A stretch of DNA of 48,414 nt from Micromonospora sp. BL4 (GCF_003667505.1 NZ_RCVJ01000049.1:1-48414), one strand, 5' to 3'; shown: positions 35,501 through 43,095, counted from the first letter of the stretch. Made by a program: numbers and translations. The notes: generated from the letters alone by a model not told the origin.

Positions 35501-36456
35501 TCCTCGGGCATCGGGTGCAGCGTGGTGACCCGTCCCCCGGTGACCACCGAGGCGAGCTGCTCGTACGCGGCGAGCAGGGTGCCGACCTGCTCGGGCCGGT
35601 CGCCGAAGGCGGCGAGGATCTCCTCGTAGGCGTAGAAGGCGCGGTACGGCACCTCGATGGTGTTCCAGTAGCGGGCCGCCGCCGAGTCGGAGAGGTGGTC
35701 CAGGAACGGGGCGAACTCGGCGCGAACCAGGTCCCGGCCGGTCTCCAGCTTGCGCAGCTCGGCGTCCTCCACCCGCATCGGCACCGGCAGCAGCAGCGGC
35801 GGGTCGTCCGGGCGCTGGCTGCGGATGGAGCGGGCCACCGCCGCCGCGCCGCGGATGCTCTGGGTGGACATGGTGAAGCAGTTGACCACCAGGTCGGGCA
35901 GCTGCACGGTGCAGATGCCGGCCGCGTCGCTGAGGCCGGTGCGGCTGTCGATCAGCACCACGTCGTACTCGGCGCGCATCTGCGCGCGGACCGCGTCGAT
36001 GAACGACGCGCCGCCCTGCCGCTCGTAGAAGTTGGCCCAGTCGAAGGTGCTCACCAACCGGGAGTACGCCGAGTCCTGCTGCCCGGCGGCCACGAAGTCG
36101 ATGACTCCGCCGTGGCTGAAGTCCCAGTTCAGCGAGACCGCCCGCCGTTGGATCTTGGCGTGACCGGTGAGCAGCTCCTGGGAGTCCTCCTCCCGGTTGC
36201 GCTGCATGGTGGCGATCGAGTAATCCCAGATCATCTCGATCACGCCCGGGGTGGCCCGCAGCTCCTTGTCCCGCAGGAACGGATGGAAGTAGCGGTGCAG
36301 GCCGGGAGATTCCAGATCCCAGTCGACCACCAGCACCTGCAGGCCCTGGCTGGCCAGGATCCAGGCCACGTTGGCCAGCGCCATCGTCCGGCCGGTGCCG
36401 CCCTTGTACGAGTAGAAGGTCACGACCTGGCCGCGTGCCGTCTCGTTCACCGCCAT
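32545..36456 (-). CDS. fxsT: FxSxx-COOH system TPR/NB-ARC/TIR protein FxsT
   Basis: The 1303-residue protein has four parts. Residues 10-310 form a ParA/MinD-like P-loop domain with a deviant Walker A (K18GGTGRT24) and a switch DSRTG near 170. Residues 337-470 form a TIR-like domain (AVLVSYASADRLWAEWI) with E408 in AAEVW at the usual catalytic-glutamate helix. Residues 495-800 are an NB-ARC STAND ATPase (P-loop GLGGVGKTQ at 522-530, WLIILDNANE, LITTRDQSW). Residues 850-1290 are tetratricopeptide repeats. This is the layout of sensor proteins that oligomerise on a trigger. The ATG has GGGGAGG 7 bases upstream, inside the fxsC stop region. It forms an operon with fxsC. Confidence 0.9.
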   Translation of the reverse strand: MAVNETARGQVVTFYSYKGGTGRTMALANVAWILASQGLQVLVVDWDLESPGLHRYFHPFLRDKELRATPGVIEMIWDYSIATMQRNREEDSQELLTGHAKIQRRAVSLNWDFSHGGVIDFVAAGQQDSAYSRLVSTFDWANFYERQGGASFIDAVRAQMRAEYDVVLIDSRTGLSDAAGICTVQLPDLVVNCFTMSTQSIRGAAAVARSIRSQRPDDPPLLLPVPMRVEDAELRKLETGRDLVRAEFAPFLDHLSDSAAARYWNTIEVPYRAFYAYEEILAAFGDRPEQVGTLLAAYEQLASVVTGGRVTTLHPMPEEDRRRSLTEFERSRLTVEQAVLVSYASADRLWAEWITDQLEDAGLRVDRRAVDVPLRAGGRAEFDRAVGGASRVLAVLTRHYAGMSLAAEVWKTASGRDQLGGGGLLVPLRVDESRLPVPYSDRSPVDLTDVDPSTARTRLLEAAGASAVAVGGRAVGRFPGPFPAVSNVRQHGTPFVGRAAQLEALRDRLTAAPDSATQVVHGLGGVGKTQLAAEYALRFGRDYDLVWWIPADNEERIRGGLADLGQAMGLGTGGGADAVRRVLDALRRGGPDRRWLIILDNANEPTRGTRALLPQGPGHVLITTRDQSWSEYATATELTVFERAESVQLLRERVGGLTEDEATQVAEKLGDLPLAVEQGAAYLRATAMQVDRYLASLDTPGLLRILDGRQSVGYSKALAATWLVTLAQLRSEKPAAARLLELCSFYAPEPIPVAMLTGERFASFMAPFDPTLTDPILQGLVTAELGRYGLAQVDAENNSVRIHRLVQLVIQDQLDDAQEARRQAQLLLAAASPRDPDKPVNWPRYAELWPHVRPSELHLSTMDEARQLVVDIVRYLYRRGDYDTSRALAQESLAGWRDTDEDDPTKLRMRFHLANVLRAQSHFDRAYEIDRDVYDRQRRIFGEDHLYTLMTARSLGADLRAQGLYHDAEAQDRRTLELSVRTFGDDSGRTLTAENNLAVSLRLVGDFRGAALLDQHIHERRRARFGDEDPSTLASASNYGRGLRDTGELWRSHSVLQRTYTVQQKVIGADHPETLRTAKELALTLRQLGRFADAHRLIERTVVRYQRVLGGEHADTLSAEMALATTWSAVGDNQTALRMARRLRDGYNEVLGETHAITLACLNNLGVLLRKQGDNPQARDLAQRVRDQLLATLGERHPHTLLATLNLANDLFALGDRDTALLLDTTAYVELTRALGAEHPDTLSASVNLALSRLATESEADAGRALYDEAFGQLVQLFGGDNPRVTQARQRERSNAYIEPALL

Positions 36457-36468
36457 GGCGTGCCTCCC

Positions 36469-37710
36469 CTAGGGACCTTCGAGGATCGGGCGTTGGCCGG
36501 AGCCGTCCGTGGGTGGCTCCTGGTAGACCGTGCCCGTGCGGTAGATCCGGCCCTGTTCGACCACCAGCACGTCCTCCAGCTCCTCCTGGAAGCGGGCGGA
36601 CGTCGCGATCTCGGTGCGCCACAGGTCGCGGGTGTTGTGCACCACGTGGTGCGGAAGCACCCGGGCCAGGGTGTCCCACATCTTGCGGTTGCCGCCGGAC
36701 GCGGCGTCGTCGGCGGCCGTCCAGGGCACGAGCACCGGTGCCCGGGGCGAGTCCACGTCGCGGTCGTAGCGGATCAGGCTGAGCTGGTAGCGCGGCAGGT
36801 CGGCCGACCAGACGTCGACGATCAGGACGACGATCTGGTTGTGCGCCCGGGCCCATTCCCGGACGGCGGCCAGCTCCTGGGCGTCCTCCACCGTCCAGCC
36901 GTAGCTCTTGGTGGTGGCGATGGCCCCGGCCCAACTGCCGATCGGCACCTCCAGCTCGGGCCGGTACGGCCGCCAGTCCCGGGACACCGCGCCGTAGCGC
37001 TCCTCGGCGCCGGGACGGCTGCCGGCCAGCTCGGCGGAGCTGCCGGCGACCAGCACGATGTGCACGTGCCGCGCGCTGGTGGCCCGCTGCACCGCGCCGG
37101 CCACGGTCGGCCCGGTCTGCGCCTGCGGTCGGGCCGGCTGGCCGAAGGCGCTCGTCACCTTGGCCAGGGTCGGACGCTGCGCCGGCTGGTGCAGGGTGTG
37201 GTCACGGGCGGTCTGCACGATGTGCTTGGCCAGCGCGTCGACGAAGTCCCGGTACTCGTCCTCGTGCCGACGGCGCTGCTTGAGGGTGAGCAGCCCGTCC
37301 TGGGCGTAGACCGTGCCGGTCGGGAAGTTGCGGTACTGGTAGGTGCCGACCACCTCGGGCAGCCGGTCGCAGGGGATCCACTGCACCGGCACCAACGCCG
37401 GCGGGCGGACCTGGAACTGCCGCTCGTGCTCGTCGATCCGGTCGGCGAAGACCCGGAACTCCCGGCCACAGTAGTCACTGACGACGTACCGGGGCGAGGT
37501 CAGCGCGATCAGGCAGGCACTGGTGGAGAGAGCGTTGGCCAGCGCCTCGGTCCAGGTGGTGCCCAGCAGCATCTGCCCGTCGATGAACCCGGCCTCGTGC
37601 CAGTGCACACCGGCCAGCCCGGCCACCGCCTCACTGAGATCGGTGAAGAAGGCCTGCACCTGACCGTTGCGGTTGTCCTCTTGGGCGTAGCTCAGGAAGA
37701 AGAGTGGCAC
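36469..37710 (-). CDS. fxsC: TIR-like protein FxsC of the FxSxx-COOH system
   Basis: The 413-residue protein opens with a TIR-like domain (residues 1-150: PLFFLSYAQEDNRN, WHEAGFIDGQMLLG, IALTSPRYVVSDYCGREF). The SDYCGREF segment matches the S-x-W/Y-C-x-x-E-F element of TIR NADases, placing E84 as a possible catalytic residue. A charged linker follows, then a second alpha/beta domain (residues 213-380: HVHIVLVAGSSAEL, NQIVVLIVDVWSADL), which is the FxsC C-terminal region. The GTG has GGAGG 6 bases upstream. It is the first gene of the fxsC-fxsT operon. NAD cleavage is an inference from fold and residue, not shown. Confidence 0.88.
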   Translation of the reverse strand: MPLFFLSYAQEDNRNGQVQAFFTDLSEAVAGLAGVHWHEAGFIDGQMLLGTTWTEALANALSTSACLIALTSPRYVVSDYCGREFRVFADRIDEHERQFQVRPPALVPVQWIPCDRLPEVVGTYQYRNFPTGTVYAQDGLLTLKQRRRHEDEYRDFVDALAKHIVQTARDHTLHQPAQRPTLAKVTSAFGQPARPQAQTGPTVAGAVQRATSARHVHIVLVAGSSAELAGSRPGAEERYGAVSRDWRPYRPELEVPIGSWAGAIATTKSYGWTVEDAQELAAVREWARAHNQIVVLIVDVWSADLPRYQLSLIRYDRDVDSPRAPVLVPWTAADDAASGGNRKMWDTLARVLPHHVVHNTRDLWRTEIATSARFQEELEDVLVVEQGRIYRTGTVYQEPPTDGSGQRPILEGP

Positions 37711-37748
37711 GCCCGCCTCCGCTCACGGGTCCCACGACCGGTGCGCCC

Positions 37749-37754
37749 AGTATA
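37749..37754 (-). promoter_or_regulatory. -10 box of the fxsC-fxsT operon
   Basis: The minus strand reads TATACT, near-consensus and rare in this GC-rich sequence, 39 bases before the fxsC start. A clear TTGACA-like -35 box is absent (GGCTGG lies at that distance), which may mean an activator is needed. Confidence 0.45.
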
Positions 37755-37857
37755 GGACCGTCGATGCCAGCCCAGCCGTAGCGCGATCATCGCATCCGGC
37801 GCGCCGGCAGTCACATGCCCGACGGTTTGTGAGCGAGCGGCGGCGTGGAGGCGACCG

Positions 37858-37942
37858 GGCCGGCCGGGTCTTCGGCGGGACCCGGCCGGCCAGCCGTGGT
37901 GCGACCCGACCGGCCCGGTTCGTCGGCGCGACCGGGCCGGTC
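37858..37942 (-). terminator. Two tandem GC hairpins after the F5/8C protein gene
   Basis: Perfect 12-base-pair stems occur at 37858-37869/37880-37891 (loop of 10) and 37908-37919/37931-37942 (loop of 11). They start 12 bases after the stop of the upstream minus-strand gene. Lack of U-tracts is normal for actinobacterial terminators. They also insulate the fxsC promoter region. Confidence 0.65.
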
Positions 37943-37954
37943 AGGGCGCCCCGG

Positions 37955-40588
37955 TCAGGGATAGGTGGTCAGGTACACCTGCTGGTTGGCCGCGTTCGCG
38001 GTGCCACCGGCGTTGTTGATCACCCGGTTGATGGTGCCGACACCGCCGAGCGAGACGGTGACCATGTTGGTGAACCGCACGTTCGGGTTGGTGGGCGCCT
38101 CGATGGCCCGGTCCGCCACGACGGCCGGGTTCACGTTGAAGTAGCAGTAGCTGCCCATCCCGAACGCCTGGTGGCTGGTGACCGAGTCGGCCACCTTGTA
38201 CGCGGCGTACCCGCGGGTGGAGCCGTTCATCCAGGCCGCCTGGTTGGGCGGGTCGTAGGGCATCTCGTTCTGGTAGAAGTACGTCCGCCCGCCGTTGCCG
38301 TTCCAGACGGTCTGGTACTTCTGGTAGTGCTCGACGAAGAGGCCGTACATGGTGACGTTGTCGCCGTTCACGGTCAGCCCGGTGTCGGCGGTGTTCAACG
38401 TCCATCCGGTGGGCACGCCGCTGGCGGCGTGGTCGGCCCGCCACAGCCACATGTGGTCGCCGATCACGTTGTCGCTGTTGACGGTCAGGGTGTTGGTGGC
38501 CCGGCCGACGTGGGGCCCGCCGATGCGGAAGAACACGTCGTGCAGCGAGGTCGGGTTGGCGGCGTGGCTCGCCGCCGAGCCGGCCGGCCCGACCTCCATC
38601 AGCACCGGGGAGTTCGTCGTGCCGGCCTCGAACATGATGCCGGCAACCTTGACACCGTCCACGTCGGCCACCCGCATCGCCACGGTGCCGTTGTCGGCCT
38701 GGATGGTGGCCAGGCCGAGACCGAGGATCACCGTGTCGGCCCGGTTGACCTGGATCGGCTCGGTGACGTGGTGCACGCCCGGGGTGAAGAGCAGGTGCCG
38801 GCCCTGGGCGAGGGCCGCGTTGATGGTGGCCGCGCTGGTGCCCTGCTGGACGACGAAGAACTGCGACAGCGAGATGGACGAGCCGGCGGGGGTCTTGTTG
38901 TACCAGCTGGTGCCGGTGGAGTTGGTGCGCAGCGCCGGCACGAACACCCGGTACTCGCCGGTGCCGTCGACGTAGAGGAACGGCTTCTCCCGTACCTGCG
39001 GGGTCTGGGCGATGACGGTGTGCGACGGGTTGGGGAAGTGCGGCGGGGGTGCGCCGGTGACGCCCTGGAAGACCATGTTCCACACCGAGCCGGTCCAGCC
39101 GTTGCCGAACTCGCTGTTGCGCGAGTACCACTGCTGCTGCGAGCCGGAGACGACCAGGCCGTCGATGCGGGTGTCGGCCAGCAGGCCGCCGCTGGACCAG
39201 CCGTCACCGCCGTTCCAGAGCTGGATCTGGTTCTGCGCGCCCCGCAGGTGCATCCGCCGGTACGGCGCCGCCTGGGACACCGCCCACCGCTCGACGGTCT
39301 GCCCGGCCGGCAAAGTCACCGACAGGTTCTCCGCGGCGCGCCAGAAGTTCTGGGTGGCGTTGCCGCCCATCCAGAACGCCTCGGTGCGGACATGCCCGTT
39401 GAGGTTCACGTCGTCCGGGCTCATGCCGAGGCCGGCGACCTGCGTGAAGAAGCCGAGGTTGACGTCGGCCGTGTAGCTGCCGGGCTTGAAGAGCACCGCG
39501 TAGCGCTGCGGGCCGAACTGGTTGGTCTCCTGCTGGGTGAAGAGGGTGTTCAGTCGACTCTGGATGGTGGCCGTCGGGGTGCCCGGGTCGAAGACGAAGG
39601 TGTTGGGCCCCAGGTTCGGGTTGCGCGGGTCGGTGGTGTCGACCGGCGGCTCGCTGGTGCCACCGGTGGTGTTCACCGCCAGCTCCCACAGCGAGTAGCC
39701 GTAGGCGGTGCCCCGCGCGGTGCCGTACATCCGCAGGTAGCGGCCGCTGCCGGTGACGGTGAGGCTCTGCGTGCCGCCGGCGCCCGTGGTGGTCGAGTAG
39801 ATGGTGGTCCAGGCGTTGCCGTCGGCCGAGGTCTGGAGCTGGAAGGCCCGGGCGTACGCGGCCTCCCAGGTGAGCACCACCCGGCAGATCGTCCGGGTGC
39901 TGCCGAGGTCGACGCGCAGCCATTGGGGGTCGCTGGCGGTGCTGGCCCAGCGGGTGCCGGTGTTGCCGTCGACGGCGGCCGAGGCGGACAGGGTGGCGTT
40001 CTCAGTGGACGAGGCGGTGGCCGGGCGACCCTGGGCGGCGTTGGTGCCGCCGCAGGTCGGGGTGCTGCCGCCGGTCTCGCCGTAGACCTGGAACTCCCAG
40101 AGCGAGTAGCCGTAGCCGGTGCCCCGGGCGGTGCCGTACATCCGCACGTACCGGCCGGCGCCGGTGACGGTGAGGTTCTGCGTGCCGCCGGCGCCGGTGG
40201 TGGTCGAGTAGATGGTGGTCCAGGCGGCTCCGTCGTCGGAGGTCTGGAGCTGGAAGGCGCGGCCGTAGGCGCCCTCCCAGAGCAGGTTCACCTGGCTGAT
40301 GGTGGCCCGCGCGCCGAGGTCGACCTGGAGCCACTGCGGATCGCTGAAGGCGCTGGCCCACCGGGTGCCGGTGTTGCCGTCGACCGCGGCGGACGCGGGG
40401 GTGCCGGCGTTCTCGGTGGACGAGGCGGTGGCCGGGCGCCCCTGGGAGAGCAGGGTGGGGGCGGCCTGCGCGGGTGTCGGGGCGCCGGCCGGGGTGAGCG
40501 CCGCGACCAGGGCGACGGTCAGGCCGAGGAGCAGGTGCCGGGTGCTCCGCCGGGGTCGCGGGCGTACGGATGTAGCGCGAGATGTCAT
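37955..40588 (-). CDS. Secreted protein with two F5/8C (CBM32-like) modules and a GH55-like beta-helix
   Basis: The 877-residue protein has a signal peptide (RRSTRHLLLGLTVALVAAL, cleavage near residue 42), two discoidin/F5-8C modules at about residues 46-170 and 183-306 (each GRPATASSTEN, AVDGNTGTRWAS, WEAAY, RMYGTARG, GYSLWE), and a 550-residue C-terminal part rich in beta-strand and asparagine turns (NTFVFDPGTPTATIQSRL; ALAQGRHLLFTPGVHHV; MWLWRADHA; RTYFYQNEMPYDPP). The C-terminal part resembles GH55-type beta-helix proteins, many of which are exo-beta-1,3-glucanases, although some carry the vague name adenylyl cyclase. The module pair would bind carbohydrate. The substrate is not established. 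A LacI-type operator covers its promoter. Confidence 0.82.
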   Translation of the reverse strand: MTSRATSVRPRPRRSTRHLLLGLTVALVAALTPAGAPTPAQAAPTLLSQGRPATASSTENAGTPASAAVDGNTGTRWASAFSDPQWLQVDLGARATISQVNLLWEGAYGRAFQLQTSDDGAAWTTIYSTTTGAGGTQNLTVTGAGRYVRMYGTARGTGYGYSLWEFQVYGETGGSTPTCGGTNAAQGRPATASSTENATLSASAAVDGNTGTRWASTASDPQWLRVDLGSTRTICRVVLTWEAAYARAFQLQTSADGNAWTTIYSTTTGAGGTQSLTVTGSGRYLRMYGTARGTAYGYSLWELAVNTTGGTSEPPVDTTDPRNPNLGPNTFVFDPGTPTATIQSRLNTLFTQQETNQFGPQRYAVLFKPGSYTADVNLGFFTQVAGLGMSPDDVNLNGHVRTEAFWMGGNATQNFWRAAENLSVTLPAGQTVERWAVSQAAPYRRMHLRGAQNQIQLWNGGDGWSSGGLLADTRIDGLVVSGSQQQWYSRNSEFGNGWTGSVWNMVFQGVTGAPPPHFPNPSHTVIAQTPQVREKPFLYVDGTGEYRVFVPALRTNSTGTSWYNKTPAGSSISLSQFFVVQQGTSAATINAALAQGRHLLFTPGVHHVTEPIQVNRADTVILGLGLATIQADNGTVAMRVADVDGVKVAGIMFEAGTTNSPVLMEVGPAGSAASHAANPTSLHDVFFRIGGPHVGRATNTLTVNSDNVIGDHMWLWRADHAASGVPTGWTLNTADTGLTVNGDNVTMYGLFVEHYQKYQTVWNGNGGRTYFYQNEMPYDPPNQAAWMNGSTRGYAAYKVADSVTSHQAFGMGSYCYFNVNPAVVADRAIEAPTNPNVRFTNMVTVSLGGVGTINRVINNAGGTANAANQQVYLTTYP
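39671..40453 (-). repeat. Tandem duplication encoding two near-identical F5/8C modules
   Basis: The segments 40079-40453 and 39671-40042 encode modules that share roughly three-quarters of residues. They keep long identical nucleotide runs, for example about 29 bases around 39787-39815 and 40197-40226. This points to recent duplication or gene conversion within the gene. Confidence 0.75.
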
Positions 40589-40687
40589 GACATCGCCTGT
40601 CGATAGGGGGTTACGGACGACGCGCGGGTGGGATCGGGCTCGCCCGTGGTGCCGTGGGTGGTGCCGCCGATGCGGCGCCGCGGGGCG

Positions 40688-40734
40688 GAGAGCGCTCTCG
40701 TAGGAGTGTTGCGGCGAGATTGCGACGGCGTCAA
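40688..40734 (-). promoter_or_regulatory. Promoter with LacI/CebR-like operator of the F5/8C protein gene
   Basis: On the minus strand TTGACG (40734-40729) and AACACT (40710-40705) are separated by 18 bases. The perfect palindrome GAGAGCGCTCTC (40688-40699) lies over the expected start point. It resembles the CebR-type box (GGGAGCGCTCCC) of glucan-utilisation repressors. It differs from the GCAAA-type sites of the LacI protein in this window, so another repressor is expected. Confidence 0.6.
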
Positions 40735-40745
40735 GACATCGATCT

Positions 40746-40758
40746 ATAACACTGTTAT
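40746..40758. promoter_or_regulatory. AT-rich palindrome between the ROK and F5/8C genes
   Basis: ATAACA-C-TGTTAT has perfect 6-base arms in a strikingly AT-rich stretch, 12 bases upstream of the TTGACG -35 box. It could be the site of the adjacent ROK regulator. Confidence 0.45.
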
Positions 40759-40792
40759 TTATCCCGAAGGTTGGTTGTGGGCGATTTGCCGC

Positions 40793-41992
40793 TCAGCGGC
40801 GTACGCCACCCTCGGTGAGGAACCGGGCGATCGGCAGCGTGGCGGCGCCCAACGCCACCGCGTCCACCCCGAGCCGGCACAGCTCGATCGACGCCTGCCC
40901 GTACGGCTGGCGCAGCGCCTGCCGGCCGGCGGCCTCCCGCACGGCCGGCAACAGGTCGCCCAGCGCCATCGCCGCCCAGCCGCCGAGCACCACCCGCTCC
41001 GGGTTGAACAGGTTGATCAGGTTGGCCACCCCGGCGCCGAGGTAGCCGGCCGTGTCGTCCAGCACCCGCCGGGCGATGGCCGACGTCGCGGCGGCGGCGA
41101 CGAGCGCGGCGAGTTGGGACTCCTCGTCGTCGCCCGGCACCGGCCGACCCCGGCGCGCCTCCCGGTACCGGTCGATGATCGCCTCGGCGCCCACGTACGC
41201 CTCCAGACAGCCGCGCGCGCCGCACCGGCAGGGCCGGCCGCCGTAGATCAGGGTGGTGTGCCCCCACTCCCCCGCGCTGCTCGACGCGCCCCGGTAGGTG
41301 GCCCCGTTCGTCACCACCGCCGCGCCGACGCCGGAGCCGACCAGCGCGAAGACGGCGTGCCGCGCGCCCCGGCCGGCTCCGAACCAGATCTCCGCCTGGC
41401 CGAGGGTCTTCGCGCCGTTGTCGATGTGCAGCGGCAGGTCGGTGCCGGCGCCGATCAGACGCTCCAGCGGCACCCGGTCCCAGCCCAGGGCCTGGGCGTG
41501 CACCACGGCCTCGACGCCCTGCTCGACGACCCCGGAGACGCCGATGCCGACGCCGAGCACGTCGGCGGGGACCACCCGGGCCTGGCCGGTCACCGCGTCG
41601 ATGCCGGCCAGCACGTGCCCGGCCACCAGGTCGGGCTCGGTGCGCGCCGGGTCCAGCGGGTGCTCGACGCTGGCCAGCAGGGTCATCCCGAAGTCGAACA
41701 ACTCGACCCGGACCCGAGTCTCGCCCACGTCGACCCCGATCACGAAGGCGAACCGGGGTGCGACCCGCAGCAGCATGCTGGGCCGGCCGCCGTCGGACTC
41801 GGCGGCGCCGGCCTCGACGACCAGCCCCTCGTCGATCAGGTCGGCCACCACGTTGCTCACCGCCGGCTGGCTCAGCCCGGTGCTGCGCACCAGGTCCTGC
41901 CGGGTGAGCGGGGCATCGAGGAAGAGCTTCGTCAGCAGGAGAGACCTGTTGCGGAGCCGGACGCTCCGGTTGGTGGCTCGCGCCAGCTCCAC
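40793..41992 (-). CDS. ROK-family transcriptional regulator
   Basis: The 399-residue protein has an N-terminal winged helix (LFLDAPLTRQDLVRSTGLSQPAVSNVVADLIDEGLV) and a ROK sugar-kinase-like domain with the phosphate-binding motif VIGVDVGETRVRVEL, the ROK signature region GEWGHTTLIYGG and a zinc-binding CRCGARGCLEAY. Members act as repressors relieved by sugars. The GTG has GAGG 6 bases upstream. It lies upstream of and in the same direction as the F5/8C gene, with 204 bases between them that contain a palindrome and promoter, so it may control that gene. Confidence 0.93.
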   Translation of the reverse strand: MELARATNRSVRLRNRSLLLTKLFLDAPLTRQDLVRSTGLSQPAVSNVVADLIDEGLVVEAGAAESDGGRPSMLLRVAPRFAFVIGVDVGETRVRVELFDFGMTLLASVEHPLDPARTEPDLVAGHVLAGIDAVTGQARVVPADVLGVGIGVSGVVEQGVEAVVHAQALGWDRVPLERLIGAGTDLPLHIDNGAKTLGQAEIWFGAGRGARHAVFALVGSGVGAAVVTNGATYRGASSSAGEWGHTTLIYGGRPCRCGARGCLEAYVGAEAIIDRYREARRGRPVPGDDEESQLAALVAAAATSAIARRVLDDTAGYLGAGVANLINLFNPERVVLGGWAAMALGDLLPAVREAAGRQALRQPYGQASIELCRLGVDAVALGAATLPIARFLTEGGVRR

Positions 41993-42085
41993 TCGTCACC
42001 TCGATCCCGTCGATTGTCCGAGCGACTGTAACCGCCCCGTGCTTGACGACCCACCGGCGAACTACTCCTCGGTCTCGCCCAGTGC

Positions 42086-42322
42086 TCAGTCCAGGACGCG
42101 TCGGGACAGCGACGGTGGCAGCCGGCCGGCGAGCAGCCAACCGGCGCCGGTGGCGACCACCAGCAGCCCGCTGACGATCGCGACGAGGTGCGCGACGGGC
42201 ACGGCGCCGAGCGGGTCGAGGTCACGGTGCAGGGCAGCGGCCAGCGCCAGGTACGCACCGGTCACGCCCAGCACGGCGCCGAGCAGAGCGAGCGCTCCGG
42301 CGGTGGTGGCGGTGAGCGCTCT
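42086..42322 (-). pseudogene. Remnant of an FtsX-family ABC permease C-terminus
   Basis: About 78 residues on the minus strand read as the last two membrane spans of a MacB/FtsX-type permease (ALALLGAVLGVTGAYLALAA; VPVAHLVAIVSGLLVVATGAGWLLAGRLPPSL). They end at a normal stop. Upstream, at 42323, the coding pattern stops abruptly and codons become AT-rich (ATA, AGA, TGT), next to a short palindrome AATAC-ACA-GTATT. The other 700 or so residues and the partner ATPase are absent, so this is the leftover of a deletion or rearrangement. Confidence 0.65.
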
Positions 42323-42423
42323 AATACACAGTATTCTCGGGTTGGGCGCCACGCCGGACGGCGGGCCTCGTCCCGTTCGGACAAAGCGCCACCCGAGCCC
42401 GGCCCGGGGATTAGCCTGCGGCC

Positions 42424-43095
42424 ATGGCCGCAGCAGCTGACGAGGTCGAGCAGCCCGACACCGGGCCACGGATGTCCGAGACGGACCGGTTGACCGCGTT
42501 CAGCGACGGCGTCTTCGCCATCGTCATCACGCTGCTGGTCATCGAGCTGCGCGTGCCGGAGTACCACGAGGGCGAGTTGCTGGCCGGACTGCTCGACGAG
42601 GGAGCGTCCTACCTGGCCTTCGTGGTGTCCTTCGTCTACGTCGGGGTGCTCTGGCTCAACCACCACGCGCTGGTCCGGCTGATCCGCGGAACCACCCTCG
42701 CGCTGAGCTGGATCAACCTCGGCATCCTCTTCGGCGCGGTGATCATCCCGTTCCCGACGGCCGTGCTGGCGTCCGCGCTCACCCACGGCGACACCGCCGA
42801 CCGCCGCGCCGCCGTCGCCCTGTACGCGCTGGCCGCCGCGCTGATGTCGGCCCCCTGGCTGGTCTTCTTCGGCTACCTGCGCCGCCACCCCGAGCTGCTC
42901 CGGCGCGGGGTCAGTCCCGATTACGTGCGGACGCAGCGGCTGCGTCCGGTCACCGGCCTGGTCCTCTACGGGCTCAGCGGCCTGCTCGGCTGGTTCGTCA
43001 ATCCCATGCTGGGCCTGATCGGCGTCATCGTCATGATCATGTATCACGCGTTCACCAGCGAAGGGCTGCGTCGCCGACGGGCCCCGGGTCGCTGA
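42424..43095 (+). CDS. TMEM175-family membrane protein (DUF1211), potassium-channel-like
   Basis: The 223-residue protein carries the TMEM175 hallmark RLTAFSDGVFAIVITLLVIEL in the first span and has about six hydrophobic spans. Bacterial members form tetrameric potassium-permeable channels gated by this FSDG-containing helix. A TAGCCT box ends 6 bases before the ATG with no Shine-Dalgarno, so the transcript may be leaderless; the alternative ATG 16 codons later is also without a ribosome binding site. A perfect hairpin begins at the stop codon. Confidence 0.9.
   Translation: MAAAADEVEQPDTGPRMSETDRLTAFSDGVFAIVITLLVIELRVPEYHEGELLAGLLDEGASYLAFVVSFVYVGVLWLNHHALVRLIRGTTLALSWINLGILFGAVIIPFPTAVLASALTHGDTADRRAAVALYALAAALMSAPWLVFFGYLRRHPELLRRGVSPDYVRTQRLRPVTGLVLYGLSGLLGWFVNPMLGLIGVIVMIMYHAFTSEGLRRRRAPGR

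Noticed and set aside
33403..37755. Open frame of 1450 codons on the plus strand
   Set aside because: It is antisense to fxsT and fxsC. Its translation is Val/Gly/Ala-rich low-complexity typical of mirror frames in GC-rich DNA, while the minus-strand products have clear domains.
37829..40606. Open frame of 925 codons on the plus strand
   Set aside because: It lies opposite the F5/8C gene and gives repetitive Gly/Arg/Val text with no domain; the minus-strand protein has a signal peptide and domain repeats.
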